Positions 49,605 to 60,609 of a stretch of 64,000 nucleotides of DNA are shown here, piece by piece (position 1 is the stretch's first letter; every line of letters starts with the position of its first letter). A program made the translations under genes and the position numbers. Source of the stretch: Symbiopectobacterium purcellii (GTDB lineage: Bacteria; Pseudomonadota; Gammaproteobacteria; Enterobacterales; Enterobacteriaceae); NCBI RefSeq assembly GCF_019797845.1, contig NZ_CP081864.1:992001-1056000 (forward strand), given 5' to 3'. The notes beneath the pieces were generated by a model. It saw nothing but the letters and a program-made list of their open reading frames with translations, was not told the DNA's origin and did not search any database.

Positions 49605-49656
49605 CACCGTGCCAGGGATGTTCCCTGCCACGCCATGTGACAGGGATACCATGCAA

Positions 49657-51111
49657 CTAATAAAGCCCGACGACTTTCCACCACAGTAAGCCCGCGGTCA
49701 TAAATACCGCCTGATTCACCAGACTGATAATAAACCCGGAGCGCCACCACACGGCGGTAGGCACATAACCTGCGCCGAACAGTATCGGGCCGCGCGCGTG
49801 GGTATATTGTGTCAGAGAGCAGTACAGGCTGCTGGTGAATGCCAGCATCAACGCCATCGGCACAGGCGGAATACCGAGATTAATCCCCACGCTGAGAAAT
49901 ACGGCATAGAGCGCAGCAATCTGCGCATTGCCGCTGGCAAAGAAATAGTGGGTATAAAAGTAGGCGGCGTTTAGCAGCAGTAATACCAGCACCCAACTGG
50001 TTCCGGCCATCAAATGACCGACGCTGCCGCCAATCAGATCGCCAAACCAGGTGGTGAAGCCCAACTTTTTAAGCTGGTTGGCCATCATCAACAGTGCTGC
50101 GAACCAGATCAACGTATCCCAGGCCCCTTTTTCGCTTTTGATGTCCTCCCAGCGCAGCACACCGCTTAACAGCAGGAAAGAGAGGCCCACAAAGGACGCC
50201 GTGGTCGCGTCTACGCCCAGCGTATCGCCAAAAATCCACAGTACCAACAGCAGTAGCACGGTAAAGGCCATCAGCCATTCACCACGCGCCATCGGTCCCA
50301 TTTTTTCCAGTTCGCTTATCGCCAGTTTAGGCGCATCAGGCGTGTGGCGGATTTCCGGTTTTGTCAGCCACAGCACCAGCGGTGGAACAATCATCAGGGA
50401 GATCATGCACGGCACCACGGCGGCCAGAAACCAACTGCCCCAGGTAATGTGCACGCCGGCATTGGCAGCCAGTTTTACCGCCAGCAGGTTGCCGGTATAG
50501 GCGGTCATAAACAGCGCGGCGGTAATGTCGTTGACGTTGCCGATGCAGACCACCAGAAATGTCCCGATCTTACTGCGCGAGGCATCTTCCGGCTTGGAGT
50601 CGAAACTGCGCGCCAGTGAGTCAGCAATCGGGTAGATCACGCCGCCGCAGCGTGCCGTATTGCTTGGCATGGCGGGGGATAACACCAGATCGGCAAAGGC
50701 CAGGCCGTAGGCCAGCACCAGCGTTCTCTTCCCCTGCAGGCGAATCATCTGCAATGCGATGCGTCGGCCCAGCCCGGTTTTGATAAAACCGCGCGCGATC
50801 ATAAATGCCACGACGATCAGCCAAATCAGGGAGCTGTTCAGATCGCTCAATGCGGTTTGGATAGCGCCGCTGGCGCTGGTATCGCCTGCGGCGGCCGTCA
50901 GTGCAAACAGCGTCATACTGATGATGCCGATGGCACCAATGGGCAGCACGTTAGCCACAATGGAGACGATGGTGGCGACAAAAATCACGGCAGAGTGCCA
51001 GGCGGGCGCGCTGAGGCCGGTGGGGGGGGACAGGTGCCAGAAAAAAGCGGCGATAAGCAGAATAATCGCCAAAGCAAGCCAGTTCAGGCCGTACGACGTT
51101 TTGGTCTTCAT
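49657..51111 (-). CDS. DASS-family divalent anion:Na+ symporter (CitT/TtdT-like)
   Basis: Inner-membrane transporter of 484 residues with about 12 helices, of the divalent anion symporter family (E. coli CitT and TtdT 487). Such proteins carry di- or tricarboxylates such as tartrate, succinate or citrate, often in exchange. Family segments seen are LSPAMPSNTARCGGVIYPI (first SNT-type anion site), DTLIWFAALLMMANQL and SLTQYTHARGPILFG. The substrate is not determinable. A CRP-like site lies upstream. Confidence 0.9.
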   Translation of the reverse strand: MKTKTSYGLNWLALAIILLIAAFFWHLSPPTGLSAPAWHSAVIFVATIVSIVANVLPIGAIGIISMTLFALTAAAGDTSASGAIQTALSDLNSSLIWLIVVAFMIARGFIKTGLGRRIALQMIRLQGKRTLVLAYGLAFADLVLSPAMPSNTARCGGVIYPIADSLARSFDSKPEDASRSKIGTFLVVCIGNVNDITAALFMTAYTGNLLAVKLAANAGVHITWGSWFLAAVVPCMISLMIVPPLVLWLTKPEIRHTPDAPKLAISELEKMGPMARGEWLMAFTVLLLLVLWIFGDTLGVDATTASFVGLSFLLLSGVLRWEDIKSEKGAWDTLIWFAALLMMANQLKKLGFTTWFGDLIGGSVGHLMAGTSWVLVLLLLNAAYFYTHYFFASGNAQIAALYAVFLSVGINLGIPPVPMALMLAFTSSLYCSLTQYTHARGPILFGAGYVPTAVWWRSGFIISLVNQAVFMTAGLLWWKVVGLY

Positions 51112-51284
51112 CCGTTTTCCTTACAACTTGATAGGTGTCTGAAGCGGGGAGCGGTAGTCAGCGTAATCCCTATGGGTTACAGGGTTATCAGCGATCATAG
51201 CCGCACTGCGATAAAACGCGGGATGAAAATGACACGCTTATTGATTTGAAGCGGTTTTTATAAATATTGTTAGTTAAATAATTA

Positions 51285-51300
51285 TGTGAAGTACGTCACG
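51285..51300. promoter_or_regulatory. CRP site-like sequence
   Basis: TGTGA-AGTACG-TCACG matches TGTGAN6TCACA at 9 of 10 positions. It lies about 175 bases upstream of the DASS transporter start. The rest of 51112-51422 is A/T-rich promoter-like DNA with no gene. Confidence 0.65.
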
Positions 51301-51422
51301 ATTTAAGTGTGACAAAGTATGACAAAGCCAGGTATCGTGCGGGGTGAGTAAAAAAAGCGCAATATGCCTGAACAGGCTCTCGTTAACCGGTGCGTAAATG
51401 ATTTCCCTCATTTATTTAACAT

Positions 51423-51454
51423 CCCCACCGACGCGCTTTCGCGCGCCGGTGGGG
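51423..51454 (-). terminator. Hairpin after the PanS-like transporter gene
   Basis: Stem CCCCACCG..CGCGC/GCGCG..CGGTGGGG with a TTTC/GAAA loop, located 7 bases beyond the stop of the minus-strand gene. There is no strong T-run. Confidence 0.65.
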
Positions 51455-51461
51455 CGACGGG

Positions 51462-52385
51462 TTACTGCTTCTCTTTTTCCAACGCTTTTCCTGACCAGTA
51501 GCCCGCCAGCAGCGAGCCGGAAAGGTTATGCCAAACCGAGAACAGCGCGCCGGGCAGGGCGGCGAGCGGCGAGAAGTACATCTTGCCCAGCGTGGCGGCA
51601 AGGCCGGAGTTTTGCATGCCGACTTCGATAGCCAACGTGCGGCAGGTAGACTCGTCAAAGCCGAACAGTCTGCCCCCCCAATACCCGCCCAGTAAGCCAA
51701 TGCCGTTGTGCAGGATAACGGCAATGATCACCATAAAACCGACGGATGCGATATGGCTCTGGCTGCCTGCGACCACGGCGCTGATAATCGCCAGAATAAA
51801 CACCATCGACAGCATTGGCAGATAGGGCTCGATGCGCTTTACCACACCGCTGAACAGGTGGTGAACAATCAAACCTGCGCCGATCGGGATCACCACGATC
51901 TTTAGGATGCTGAGCAACATGCCCATCACGTCCACGCTGATGGCGGCATCCACATACAATCGGGTCAGCAGCGGTGTGGCAAACACGCCAACCAGCGTCG
52001 AGATGGATGAAATGGTGACTGACAGGGCGACATCGCCTTTAGACAGGTAGATCATCACGTTTGATGCCGTGCCGCTGGCAACGCTGCCCACCAGCACCAT
52101 ACCTGCCGAGAGGTCAGGCGGCATGTTAAACGCACGCGCCAACACCCAGGCGGCGAGCGGCATCACCAGGTAGTGAAGGAATATCCCGGCGGCAACCGGA
52201 GCAGGACGCGTCAGCACCCGCTTAAAATCCCCGATATGCAGGGTCACGCCCATGGCGAACATGATGAGCATTAGCAGCGTGCTGATATGGGGGCTGATGC
52301 CGGTAAAGGTGTCTGGTGAGGCATAGGCCGCCACGGAGAGTAAAACGGCCCATAACGGAAACAGCCGAGTCAGTATAGCGAGCAT
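51462..52385 (-). CDS. panS: BASS-family transporter, PanS-like
   Basis: Bile acid:sodium symporter-family membrane protein. Started at [15 protein letters not shown] (52385, after AAGGA) it has 307 residues; a longer in-frame start would extend across the lysC terminator and is rejected. About nine to ten helices are visible, with the family segments [19 protein letters not shown] and [16 protein letters not shown]. It is close to Salmonella PanS, which takes up ketopantoate/pantoate, so a role in pantothenate salvage is likely but not proven. It follows lysC on the same strand, but with a terminator between. Confidence 0.85.
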   Translation of the reverse strand: MLAILTRLFPLWAVLLSVAAYASPDTFTGISPHISTLLMLIMFAMGVTLHIGDFKRVLTRPAPVAAGIFLHYLVMPLAAWVLARAFNMPPDLSAGMVLVGSVASGTASNVMIYLSKGDVALSVTISSISTLVGVFATPLLTRLYVDAAISVDVMGMLLSILKIVVIPIGAGLIVHHLFSGVVKRIEPYLPMLSMVFILAIISAVVAGSQSHIASVGFMVIIAVILHNGIGLLGGYWGGRLFGFDESTCRTLAIEVGMQNSGLAATLGKMYFSPLAALPGALFSVWHNLSGSLLAGYWSGKALEKEKQ

Positions 52386-52420
52386 GAAATGTCTATCCTT
52401 ATCACGATGAGGGGCCAGAT

Positions 52421-52449
52421 AAAAAAACCGGCTAAAGCGCCGGTTTTTT
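52421..52449 (-). terminator. lysC terminator
   Basis: Stem ACCGGC/GCCGGT flanked by A7 on one side and T6 on the other, so it can work in both directions. It lies 19 bases beyond the lysC stop. Confidence 0.9.
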
Positions 52450-52467
52450 GGGTGCAATGGCAGGGCG

Positions 52468-53826
52468 TTATTCAAACAGGCTGTGGTGCAGCGTCTGCAC
52501 CACGCGCTCCGCGTCGTTGCCTGGCACCAGGAAACACAGGTTATGACTGCTGGCGCCGTAGCAAATCAGGCGAATGTTAAACGGATCCAGCACGCCAAAC
52601 ACCTCTTTGCCGACGCCGCATGCCTGAGAAAGCTGATTGCCGATCAGCGCGACCAGCGACAGGTTTTCTTCCACTTCGACGCGGCACAGGGAAGAGAGCT
52701 CGGTCAGCATGGCGCTGGAGAGCAGGCCGTCACCCGCAGAGGTGGAACCGGTGGTGTCCAGCGTCAGCGCAACGTTCACTTCCGAGGTCGTTATCAGATC
52801 CACCGAAATATTGTGGCGTGCCAGAATGCTGAACACCTCTGCCAGAAAGCCGCGTGCATGCAGCATGTTCAGGCTATGCAAGGTGAGCAGCGTTTGTTTA
52901 CGGCGCAGTGCCAGTGCGCGGAACAGCGGCGGATTTTCTGTCTTATTGCACACCAGGGTGCCACCAGCAGACGGGTCCTTGCTGGAGCCCACGAACACCG
53001 GAATATCGCTGCGCACGGCGGGTAACAGCGTAGCGGGGTGTAGCACCTTGGCGCCAAACGTCGCCATTTCCGCCGCTTCTTCAAAGGTGATCTGGTCGAT
53101 ACGGTGCGCCGTAGGCACCACGCGAGGATCGGTCGTGTAGATGCCGGGAACGTCAGTCCAGATATCGATGCGGTCAACGTTCAAGGCTTCGCCCAGCAGC
53201 GCGGCGGTGTAATCGCTGCCGCCGCGGCCCAGCGTCGTGGTGCGCCCTTTGGCCTCACTGCCGATAAACCCTTGAGTAATGATCAGGCTTTCTGCCAGAC
53301 GCGGCTGCAACTGGCTGCGCGTCAATGCACCCAGCGTGTCGCAATCCGGCTCTGCGCGGCCAAAGCGATCGTTGGTACGCATGATTTTACGCACATCGAA
53401 CCATTCGGCGCTGATGTGGCGTTCGCGCAGGATCTCAACGAACAGCAGCGTTGACATCAATTCGCCGTGGCTGACCAACTCATCGGTCAAGGCGTTAGAA
53501 GTGGCGAGCGCTGCGGCTTCAGAGAGGCGCGACACGTTTTCCAGCATGCGATCGATCTCTTCACGGATCACGTGCGGATGGCTCAGACGATCGATAATGG
53601 CATATTGGATGTGACGAATTTTTGCCAGATGGGCATCGCGCTGTTCTTGCGCCACGCCTTCCGCTAAGGCAACCAGCAGATTAGTGATGCCGGCAGAGGC
53701 GGAAAGCACGACAACGCGCACCGCAGGATCGGCCAACACAATATCCGCACTGCGGTTCATGGCGTCGAAATCGGCTACGCTGGTGCCGCCAAATTTAGCG
53801 ATTCTCAGAGAAGTGGTGGTAGACAT
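52468..53826 (-). CDS. lysC: Lysine-sensitive aspartokinase III LysC
   Basis: LysC phosphorylates aspartate, the first step to lysine, threonine and methionine; type III is feedback-inhibited by lysine. It has 452 residues (E. coli 449). The kinase domain starts with [12 protein letters not shown] and includes [14 protein letters not shown] and [14 protein letters not shown]. Two C-terminal ACT domains (about 310-450) bind lysine. It is preceded by a lysine riboswitch on the same strand, so it is controlled at both enzyme and RNA level. It is divergent from pgi, as in E. coli. Confidence 0.97.
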   Translation of the reverse strand: MSTTTSLRIAKFGGTSVADFDAMNRSADIVLADPAVRVVVLSASAGITNLLVALAEGVAQEQRDAHLAKIRHIQYAIIDRLSHPHVIREEIDRMLENVSRLSEAAALATSNALTDELVSHGELMSTLLFVEILRERHISAEWFDVRKIMRTNDRFGRAEPDCDTLGALTRSQLQPRLAESLIITQGFIGSEAKGRTTTLGRGGSDYTAALLGEALNVDRIDIWTDVPGIYTTDPRVVPTAHRIDQITFEEAAEMATFGAKVLHPATLLPAVRSDIPVFVGSSKDPSAGGTLVCNKTENPPLFRALALRRKQTLLTLHSLNMLHARGFLAEVFSILARHNISVDLITTSEVNVALTLDTTGSTSAGDGLLSSAMLTELSSLCRVEVEENLSLVALIGNQLSQACGVGKEVFGVLDPFNIRLICYGASSHNLCFLVPGNDAERVVQTLHHSLFE

Positions 53827-54200
53827 AACTAAAAAAACCTCGTGTCAGGGGCGCTGTGGCGATAGTTGTCGCACATCAGCCGTCCATAAAATCAGCCTTG
53901 GCACAAGGAGAGAGCGGTAAGCAGGGAGCAGGCGTAGATAAGTAAGCGTCACTACGGTACACCCAGAAGCGCTCCACCTTGCTGAACGTGCAGTTTGCAT
54001 TGATAGCTTGCACGTTGCTGGTGACAACCCAGAGGATTCAGCCCCTGTAGTCGATGATGACATTCTCGTATTGCCCATCATCTCGGCACCGCTCCCCCTG
54101 GTTTATCGTCACTGGATTTACGGATCCTCGGATAAATTACCTGGGCGGTGCTCCTCTTCTGGCTTATGCAACCGCCTTCGGCGTGGCTGCATAAGTTCAC
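53827..54200 (-). promoter_or_regulatory. Lysine riboswitch (L box) leader of lysC
   Basis: The aptamer spans 53963-54162 on the minus strand. Its P1 helix is CCAGAAG...CTTCTGG, and it holds the conserved core AGAGGAGC, GGGGGAGCGGTGCCGAG, ACAGGGGCTGAATCC and GGTTGTCACCAGC, very like the E. coli lysC leader. The expression platform follows with CCTTGTGCCAAGG and CCCCTGACACGAGG. The CACGAGG segment pairs with CCTTGTG and contains the Shine-Dalgarno. Here it is followed at once by seven T, which is not the case in E. coli. A stable extra hairpin (54163-54195, CTTATGCA...TGCATAAG) lies before the aptamer. Confidence 0.92.
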
Positions 54201-54260
54201 GCTTACAAATAACGGGTTATCTTGCGGCTGTCAACCCGCAAACGCGTTGTTGATGCGTAA

Positions 54261-54426
54261 TATACCCTAAATAATTCGCGTTGCAGGAAGGCGGTAAGTG
54301 AAGGACAAATCTGTCTGGAACAGATTTGAACGCCGCGTGCGGCGGCCTCGTCAGAGGTGAGGCCCAGGGATGGGCCGAATAACGAGCGCGGCCAACGCCT
54401 CTGCAACGTGAAGTAATGACGGGTAT
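54261..54426 (-). repeat. Dispersed palindromic repeat, long form with internal hairpins (copy R3)
   Basis: Same family as R1 and R2, in inverse orientation. The outer arms are TATACCCTAAATAATTCGCG and, at the other end, ACGTGAAGTAATGACGGGTA. Inner hairpins, read on the plus strand, are CAAATCTGT-ctgga-ACAGATTTG (54306-54328), CGCCGC-gt-GCGGCG (54331-54344), CCTC-gtca-GAGG (54346-54357) and GGCCCA-ggga-TGGGCC (54361-54376). It sits between the lysC leader and pgi. Confidence 0.85.
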
Positions 54427-54453
54427 AGCAAGAAAAGGGAGCGCAACGGGTGA

Positions 54454-56163
<1,710 letters not shown>

Positions 56164-56220
56164 GTCGTGGACGCCGATCGGGGGGATATCCCCCCTTTTG
56201 TCACCAACATGGAGGGACGT

Positions 56221-56562
56221 ATGCAGAAACGTGCTTTACTGGGCATCGCCGTGGCGGTTTTACTGGCAGGATGCAGCACCAGCACAGAATTGAGTTCAGC
56301 CGGGCAGTCGGTCAAGTTTACCGATAAGCAACCCGGCAGCGAATGTCGTCTGGTGGGTCAGGTGACAGGCGCACAGTCCACCTGGTTAACGGGTCACGAT
56401 GAAGGCAACGCGCAGCGCGATGCAGCCAACGATCTGCGTAACAAGGCGGCGGCGCTCGGCGGCAACGTTATCTATGGTGCCACCAGTTCCAGCGAAAGCT
56501 TCTGGTCGAGCTTCGCACCGCTGGATAGCAAGCTGGTCGGGCAGGTTTATCACTGCCCCTAA
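56221..56562 (+). CDS. yjeI: DUF4156 lipoprotein YjeI
   Basis: Small predicted lipoprotein of 113 residues. The ATG at 56221 follows GGAGGGA. The signal peptide MQKRALLGIAVAVLLAGC ends in a lipobox, with Cys18 as the lipidated residue. The rest is a short soluble domain (ECRLVGQVTG, AALGGNVIYG, VGQVYHC). Function is unknown. As in E. coli it neighbours epmB and efp, though here it follows pgi. Confidence 0.88.
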   Translation: MQKRALLGIAVAVLLAGCSTSTELSSAGQSVKFTDKQPGSECRLVGQVTGAQSTWLTGHDEGNAQRDAANDLRNKAAALGGNVIYGATSSSESFWSSFAPLDSKLVGQVYHCP

Positions 56563-56616
56563 GCGACAGGCTGTCACAGGCGGATGATTGCAGAGCCCGC
56601 CTGTGAAGGCTTTCTG

Positions 56617-57648
56617 TTAGCTGTGCTTCAGCAACTGCAAATCCAGCAGCGTTTTGCTGGCCTCCCCGCCAATCTCGCGCGTTAAACGCGGCACCAGATA
56701 ACCGGAGACCTGCGACAGCAGTTTTTTCATGATGTCGCGTGCTTCCTCATCGCTCACCAGAAAATGCGCCGCGCCTTGCACTTTGTCCAGCACGTGCAGG
56801 TAGTAGGGCAGTACGCCCGCGTTAAACAGCGCGTTGCTCAGCGCGGCAAGCGTCGAGGCGTTATCATTCACGCCGCGCAGCAATACGCTTTGATTCAGCA
56901 GCGTAACGCCAGCCTGACGCAAACGTGCCATACTTTCACGCAGTTCGCTGTCTATTTCGTTGGCATGATTGATATGCGTCACCAGCAGCACGCGAAGACG
57001 CGTTTGCGATAAGCGCTGACACAGCGCTTCGGTAATTCGCGCCGGGATCACTACAGGCAACCGGCTGTGAATACGAAGGCGTTGCACGTGGGGAATGGTT
57101 TCCAGCTCGCTGATAAGCCAGTCCAGTTCATGATCTTTCGCCATCAACGGATCGCCACCGGAGAAAATAATTTCATCCAGTTCAGGATGCTGACGAATGT
57201 AGTCCAGCGCCTGACGCCAGTTGCTCTTGTTGCCCTGGTTGTCCTGATAGGGAAAGTGGCGACGGAAGCAATAGCGGCAGTTGACCGCGCAGCCGCCTTT
57301 GACCAGCAACAACGCGCGATTGTGGTATTTATGCAGTAATCCAGGCACCACGCTGTGCTGTTCATCGAGCGGATCGACGCTGAATCCGGGGGTTACCTCG
57401 AACTCGTCCTGCGCGGTCAGCACTTGCAGCAATAGCGGATCGAGAGGGTCCCCTTTGCGCATCCGCGCGGCAAAGGACCAGGGTACGCGCAGCGGGAATA
57501 GCGCACGGGCTTCTGCCCCTTTGCGTAGCTCAGGGTGGTTATCCAGCGCCAAAAAGTGCAAAAGTTGGAGAGGATCGGTAATGACATCCGCAAGTTGATG
57601 CAACCAATCTTCTCTGGGATGGGGTTTTAGGGTTACAATGTGTGCCAT
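56617..57648 (-). CDS. epmB: EF-P beta-lysylation protein EpmB (lysine 2,3-aminomutase)
   Basis: Radical SAM, PLP-dependent enzyme that makes (R)-beta-lysine for EpmA to attach to elongation factor P. From the ATG at 57648 (MAHIVTLKPHPRE) it has 343 residues (E. coli 342); an in-frame start 8 codons earlier is not conserved. The [4Fe-4S] motif is CAVNCRYCFRRHF (C-x3-C-x2-C), followed by FSGGDPLMAKDHEL; the C-terminal LDKVQGAAHF region belongs to the PLP/substrate site. It is divergent from its target gene efp, 40 bases apart. Confidence 0.97.
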   Translation of the reverse strand: MAHIVTLKPHPREDWLHQLADVITDPLQLLHFLALDNHPELRKGAEARALFPLRVPWSFAARMRKGDPLDPLLLQVLTAQDEFEVTPGFSVDPLDEQHSVVPGLLHKYHNRALLLVKGGCAVNCRYCFRRHFPYQDNQGNKSNWRQALDYIRQHPELDEIIFSGGDPLMAKDHELDWLISELETIPHVQRLRIHSRLPVVIPARITEALCQRLSQTRLRVLLVTHINHANEIDSELRESMARLRQAGVTLLNQSVLLRGVNDNASTLAALSNALFNAGVLPYYLHVLDKVQGAAHFLVSDEEARDIMKKLLSQVSGYLVPRLTREIGGEASKTLLDLQLLKHS

Positions 57649-57688
57649 TTTTTGGCTGAGTACCAGTATCAAATAGTAGAGGGCCTTT

Positions 57689-58255
57689 ATGGCGACTTAT
57701 TTTAGCAACGATTTTCGTTCCGGTCTTAAAATCATGTTTGAAGGCGAGCCTTACGCTGTCGAATCCAGTGAATTCGTTAAGCCAGGTAAAGGGCAGGCTT
57801 TCGCGCGCGTGAAAATGCGCCGTTTGCTGACCGGCAAACTGATTGAAAAAACCTTCAAATCCACCGACAGCGCCGAGGGTGCTGATGTGGTCGATATGAA
57901 CCTGACCTACCTGTATAACGACGGTGAGTTCTGGCATTTCATGAACAATGAAACGTTTGAACAACTGGCCGCTGATTCCAAAGCTGTTGGCGACAACGCC
58001 AAATGGCTGCTGGATCAGGCTGAATGTATCGTTACGTTGTGGAACGGCCAACCGATTACGGTAACGCCGCCAAACTTCGTGGAACTGGAGATCGTGGAAA
58101 CCGATCCGGGTCTGAAGGGCGATACAGCAGGGACTGGCGGTAAGCCGGCAACCTTGACCACTGGTGCCGTGGTAAAAGTGCCGTTGTTTGTTCAGATTGG
58201 CGAAGTGATCAAAGTGGATACGCGTTCTGGCGAATACGTCTCCCGCGTGAAATAA
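57689..58255 (+). CDS. efp: Elongation factor P
   Basis: EF-P relieves ribosome stalling at polyproline stretches. It has 188 residues, as in E. coli. The modified Lys34 is in the loop VKPGKGQAF. The KOW-like domain I is followed by two OB domains, ending GEYVSRVK. The presence of epmB next door fits beta-lysylation of Lys34. Confidence 0.98.
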   Translation: MATYFSNDFRSGLKIMFEGEPYAVESSEFVKPGKGQAFARVKMRRLLTGKLIEKTFKSTDSAEGADVVDMNLTYLYNDGEFWHFMNNETFEQLAADSKAVGDNAKWLLDQAECIVTLWNGQPITVTPPNFVELEIVETDPGLKGDTAGTGGKPATLTTGAVVKVPLFVQIGEVIKVDTRSGEYVSRVK

Positions 58256-58275
58256 GCACTTCCCTGCCAAAAAAC

Positions 58276-58304
58276 ACCGTCGGCTTTGGCTGGCGGTTTT
58301 TTTT
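58276..58304 (+). terminator. Intrinsic terminator after efp
   Basis: Imperfect 9-bp stem ACCGTCGGC/GCTGGCGGT with a TTTG loop, then eight T. Confidence 0.9.
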
Positions 58305-58399
58305 GTCCCGCATCCTGCCTACGTGAACGTTTGCAGCCTGTTCTGTGCCGATCTCTGCTTTATCATCGGAAGCGCACCTTCAGACAGTAAGGCGAACGC

Positions 58400-59287
58400 T
58401 TACGAACCGGGAAACACCCGTTCGCTCAGAAAGTCTACCAGTACGCGCACCTTGGGCGACGGATGCTTGCTCGCGGGCCACAGCACGTGAAAAACGCCGG
58501 TGCGCTCCACATAATCGACCAGGATGGGTTGTAACCGGCCACTGGCCAGCAGGTCGCGGATAGAGAAGTCCGGCAGATAGGCGATGCCCAACCCTTGCAG
58601 CGCGAAGCATACGCGCGTCTCTATGTTGTTGCAGATCATCGCCGTAGGCAGTTGCAACGGCGGTTCTCCGGGGGCAAGCCGTAGCGCCCACGGTTCCAGC
58701 TTGCCGCTGTGGGGAAAGCGATAGTGCAGGCAACTGTGTCGCAGCAGGTCGGCAGGCACCTGCGGTGTGCCCTGCCGCGCCAGATAGTCGGGAGAGGCGA
58801 CCAGTAACGAGCGGAAGGCACCAAGCCGACGAGCGGTGAGACGCGAGTCATGTGGCTCACCGGTGCGCACCACCGCATCAAAGCCTTCTTCGATCACATT
58901 GACGATCTGATCGGTGAAATCGAGATCTAACACGATCTCTGGATAAGTATGCATAAATTCACTGAGCACTGGCAGTACCAGCGAGCTGACCAGTGGTAGG
59001 CTCACTCGCAAGCGCCCGCGCGGTGCGCTGCTGGCCTGTAGATCCAACTCTGCGGCTTCGATCTCGGCCAGAATGCGCCGACAGCGTTCCAGAAACAGGG
59101 TGCCCTCAGCCGTTAGGGTGATGTTACGCGTGCTGCGATGGAACAGGCGCACACCCAGTTTTTGTTCCAGACGTGCCACGCTCTTGCCGATGGCCGAGGC
59201 TGACACCCCCAGCAGCCGTCCCGCAGCCACAAAGCTGCGCGTTTCCGCCACCTGTACGAACACCACAAAGCCGTTAAGGCTGTCCAT
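58400..59287 (-). CDS. LysR-family transcriptional regulator
   Basis: LTTR of 295 residues from the ATG at 59287 (MDSLNGFVVFVQVAETRSF, behind GGGAGAG). The winged helix-turn-helix covers residues 1-60 (GVSASAIGKSVARLEQKLG, LFHRSTRNITLT). The effector-binding domain at 90-290 is of the CrgA/DsdC-like class with RTGEPHDSRLTARRLG. It is divergent from a serine hydrolase/MFS gene pair, the usual sign that it controls them. The inducer is unknown. Confidence 0.9.
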   Translation of the reverse strand: MDSLNGFVVFVQVAETRSFVAAGRLLGVSASAIGKSVARLEQKLGVRLFHRSTRNITLTAEGTLFLERCRRILAEIEAAELDLQASSAPRGRLRVSLPLVSSLVLPVLSEFMHTYPEIVLDLDFTDQIVNVIEEGFDAVVRTGEPHDSRLTARRLGAFRSLLVASPDYLARQGTPQVPADLLRHSCLHYRFPHSGKLEPWALRLAPGEPPLQLPTAMICNNIETRVCFALQGLGIAYLPDFSIRDLLASGRLQPILVDYVERTGVFHVLWPASKHPSPKVRVLVDFLSERVFPGS

Positions 59288-59415
59288 ATCGCTCTCCCAT
59301 TGCGGACATTTTATTCCGCATAGCAAGGAACTGTATCCATCTTTTTCTTGAGTCACAAGTTCTCTATCGTCAAGGCATGCCTGATTTAACAACCGATGAT
59401 TTCAAGGACTTTACC

Positions 59416-60609
59416 GTGACGATTCCTCTCTTTCCCCAGCGCTCAGGCATTCCCTCTGCGCCTCTCTCCACCCGCATTCAGGCTGTTATCCAGCAAGCGC
59501 TAGATAGCCATCGACTGGTGGGTAGCGTTGTCTTAGTGGCGCACCATGGTGCGTTGATTTACCAGCAGGCGGCCGGATGGGCCGATCGTGAACACGCACA
59601 ACCGATGGCGTTGGACACCATCTTTCGGCTGGCATCAGTGAGTAAACCCATCGTATCGACGGCGGCGCTGGTGCTGGTGGCTCAGGGAAAACTCGGTCTG
59701 GATGACGATATCTCTGGTTGGCTGCCCGAATTTCAGCCTCGGTTGGCGGATGGATCCACCGTGCCGATCACAGTGCGGCAGTTGCTCAGCCACACCGCAG
59801 GACTGAGCTACCGCTTCTTCGAAGCCGATGCCTACGGTCCCTATGCGCAGGCTGGCGTATCGGATGGTATGGATGCTTCCGGCATCACGCTGGATGAGAA
59901 TGTGCGTCGCCTCGCCAGCGTGCCGCTGCTGTATGCGCCGGGCAGCGCCTGGGGGTACTCGCTGGCGACGGATGTACTGGGCGCCTTGATTGCGCGTGTC
60001 CACGGCACATCACTGGACAAGGCGGTATGTGAACTCGTGACCGGCCCGCTGGGCATGGTGGATACCGGCTTCGTCGTGGACAATGCGCAACGCGTGGCGA
60101 CGGCCTATGTGAACGATACAACGCAACCCCATCGGTTAGCTGAAGGCGAAACCGTTTCTGCCTTTGAGGGCGCTGTCGGTATTACGTATAGCCCGGCGCG
60201 TATCTTCGATGTTGAAGCCTTTCCTTCAGGCGGCGCAGGCATGGCGGGTACCGCCAGAGATCTCCTTTACCTGCTCGAAACCCTGCGTCAGGGCGGCGGT
60301 GCGCTATTGCCTGATGCCCTGATTGAGGAGATGGGCCGTGACCAAACCCACGGACTGGAACTGATCAATGCGCCGGGGTTCGGTTTTGGCTTGGGATTCT
60401 CTGTGTTACGCGATCCCCGGTTGGCGGATTCGCCAGAATCACCGGGAACCTGGCGTTGGGGGGGCGCTTACGGCCATGCCTGGTTTGTGGATCATGCGCG
60501 GGGTCTGAGCGTTGTGGCATTTACCAATACGCTGTACGAAGGCATGTCGGGCCGTTTCGTGACCGATCTGCGTGATGCGGTGTACGGGGCGCTGGAGGAA
60601 GCACAATGA
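59416..60609 (+). CDS. Serine hydrolase, class C beta-lactamase/EstB-type esterase family
   Basis: Penicillin-binding-protein-fold hydrolase. The nucleophile motif SxxK is SVSK (about residue 74 from this start). The second motif is Y-S-L in GYSLATDVLG rather than YxN, and the third is WGG (TWRWGGAYGHAW) instead of KTG. These variants are typical of esterase EstB-like members, so an esterase or transesterase role is more likely than beta-lactamase. I chose the GTG at 59416 because AAGGA lies 7 bases upstream; an ATG at 59377 in frame lacks a spaced ribosome site. It overlaps the following MFS gene by four bases. No signal peptide is evident, so it is probably cytoplasmic. Confidence 0.82.
   Translation: MTIPLFPQRSGIPSAPLSTRIQAVIQQALDSHRLVGSVVLVAHHGALIYQQAAGWADREHAQPMALDTIFRLASVSKPIVSTAALVLVAQGKLGLDDDISGWLPEFQPRLADGSTVPITVRQLLSHTAGLSYRFFEADAYGPYAQAGVSDGMDASGITLDENVRRLASVPLLYAPGSAWGYSLATDVLGALIARVHGTSLDKAVCELVTGPLGMVDTGFVVDNAQRVATAYVNDTTQPHRLAEGETVSAFEGAVGITYSPARIFDVEAFPSGGAGMAGTARDLLYLLETLRQGGGALLPDALIEEMGRDQTHGLELINAPGFGFGLGFSVLRDPRLADSPESPGTWRWGGAYGHAWFVDHARGLSVVAFTNTLYEGMSGRFVTDLRDAVYGALEEAQ

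Noticed and set aside
59377..59416. ATG at 59377 as the start of the serine hydrolase
   Set aside because: It has no spaced ribosome binding site, whereas the GTG at 59416 has AAGGA 7 bases upstream; kept as an alternative only.
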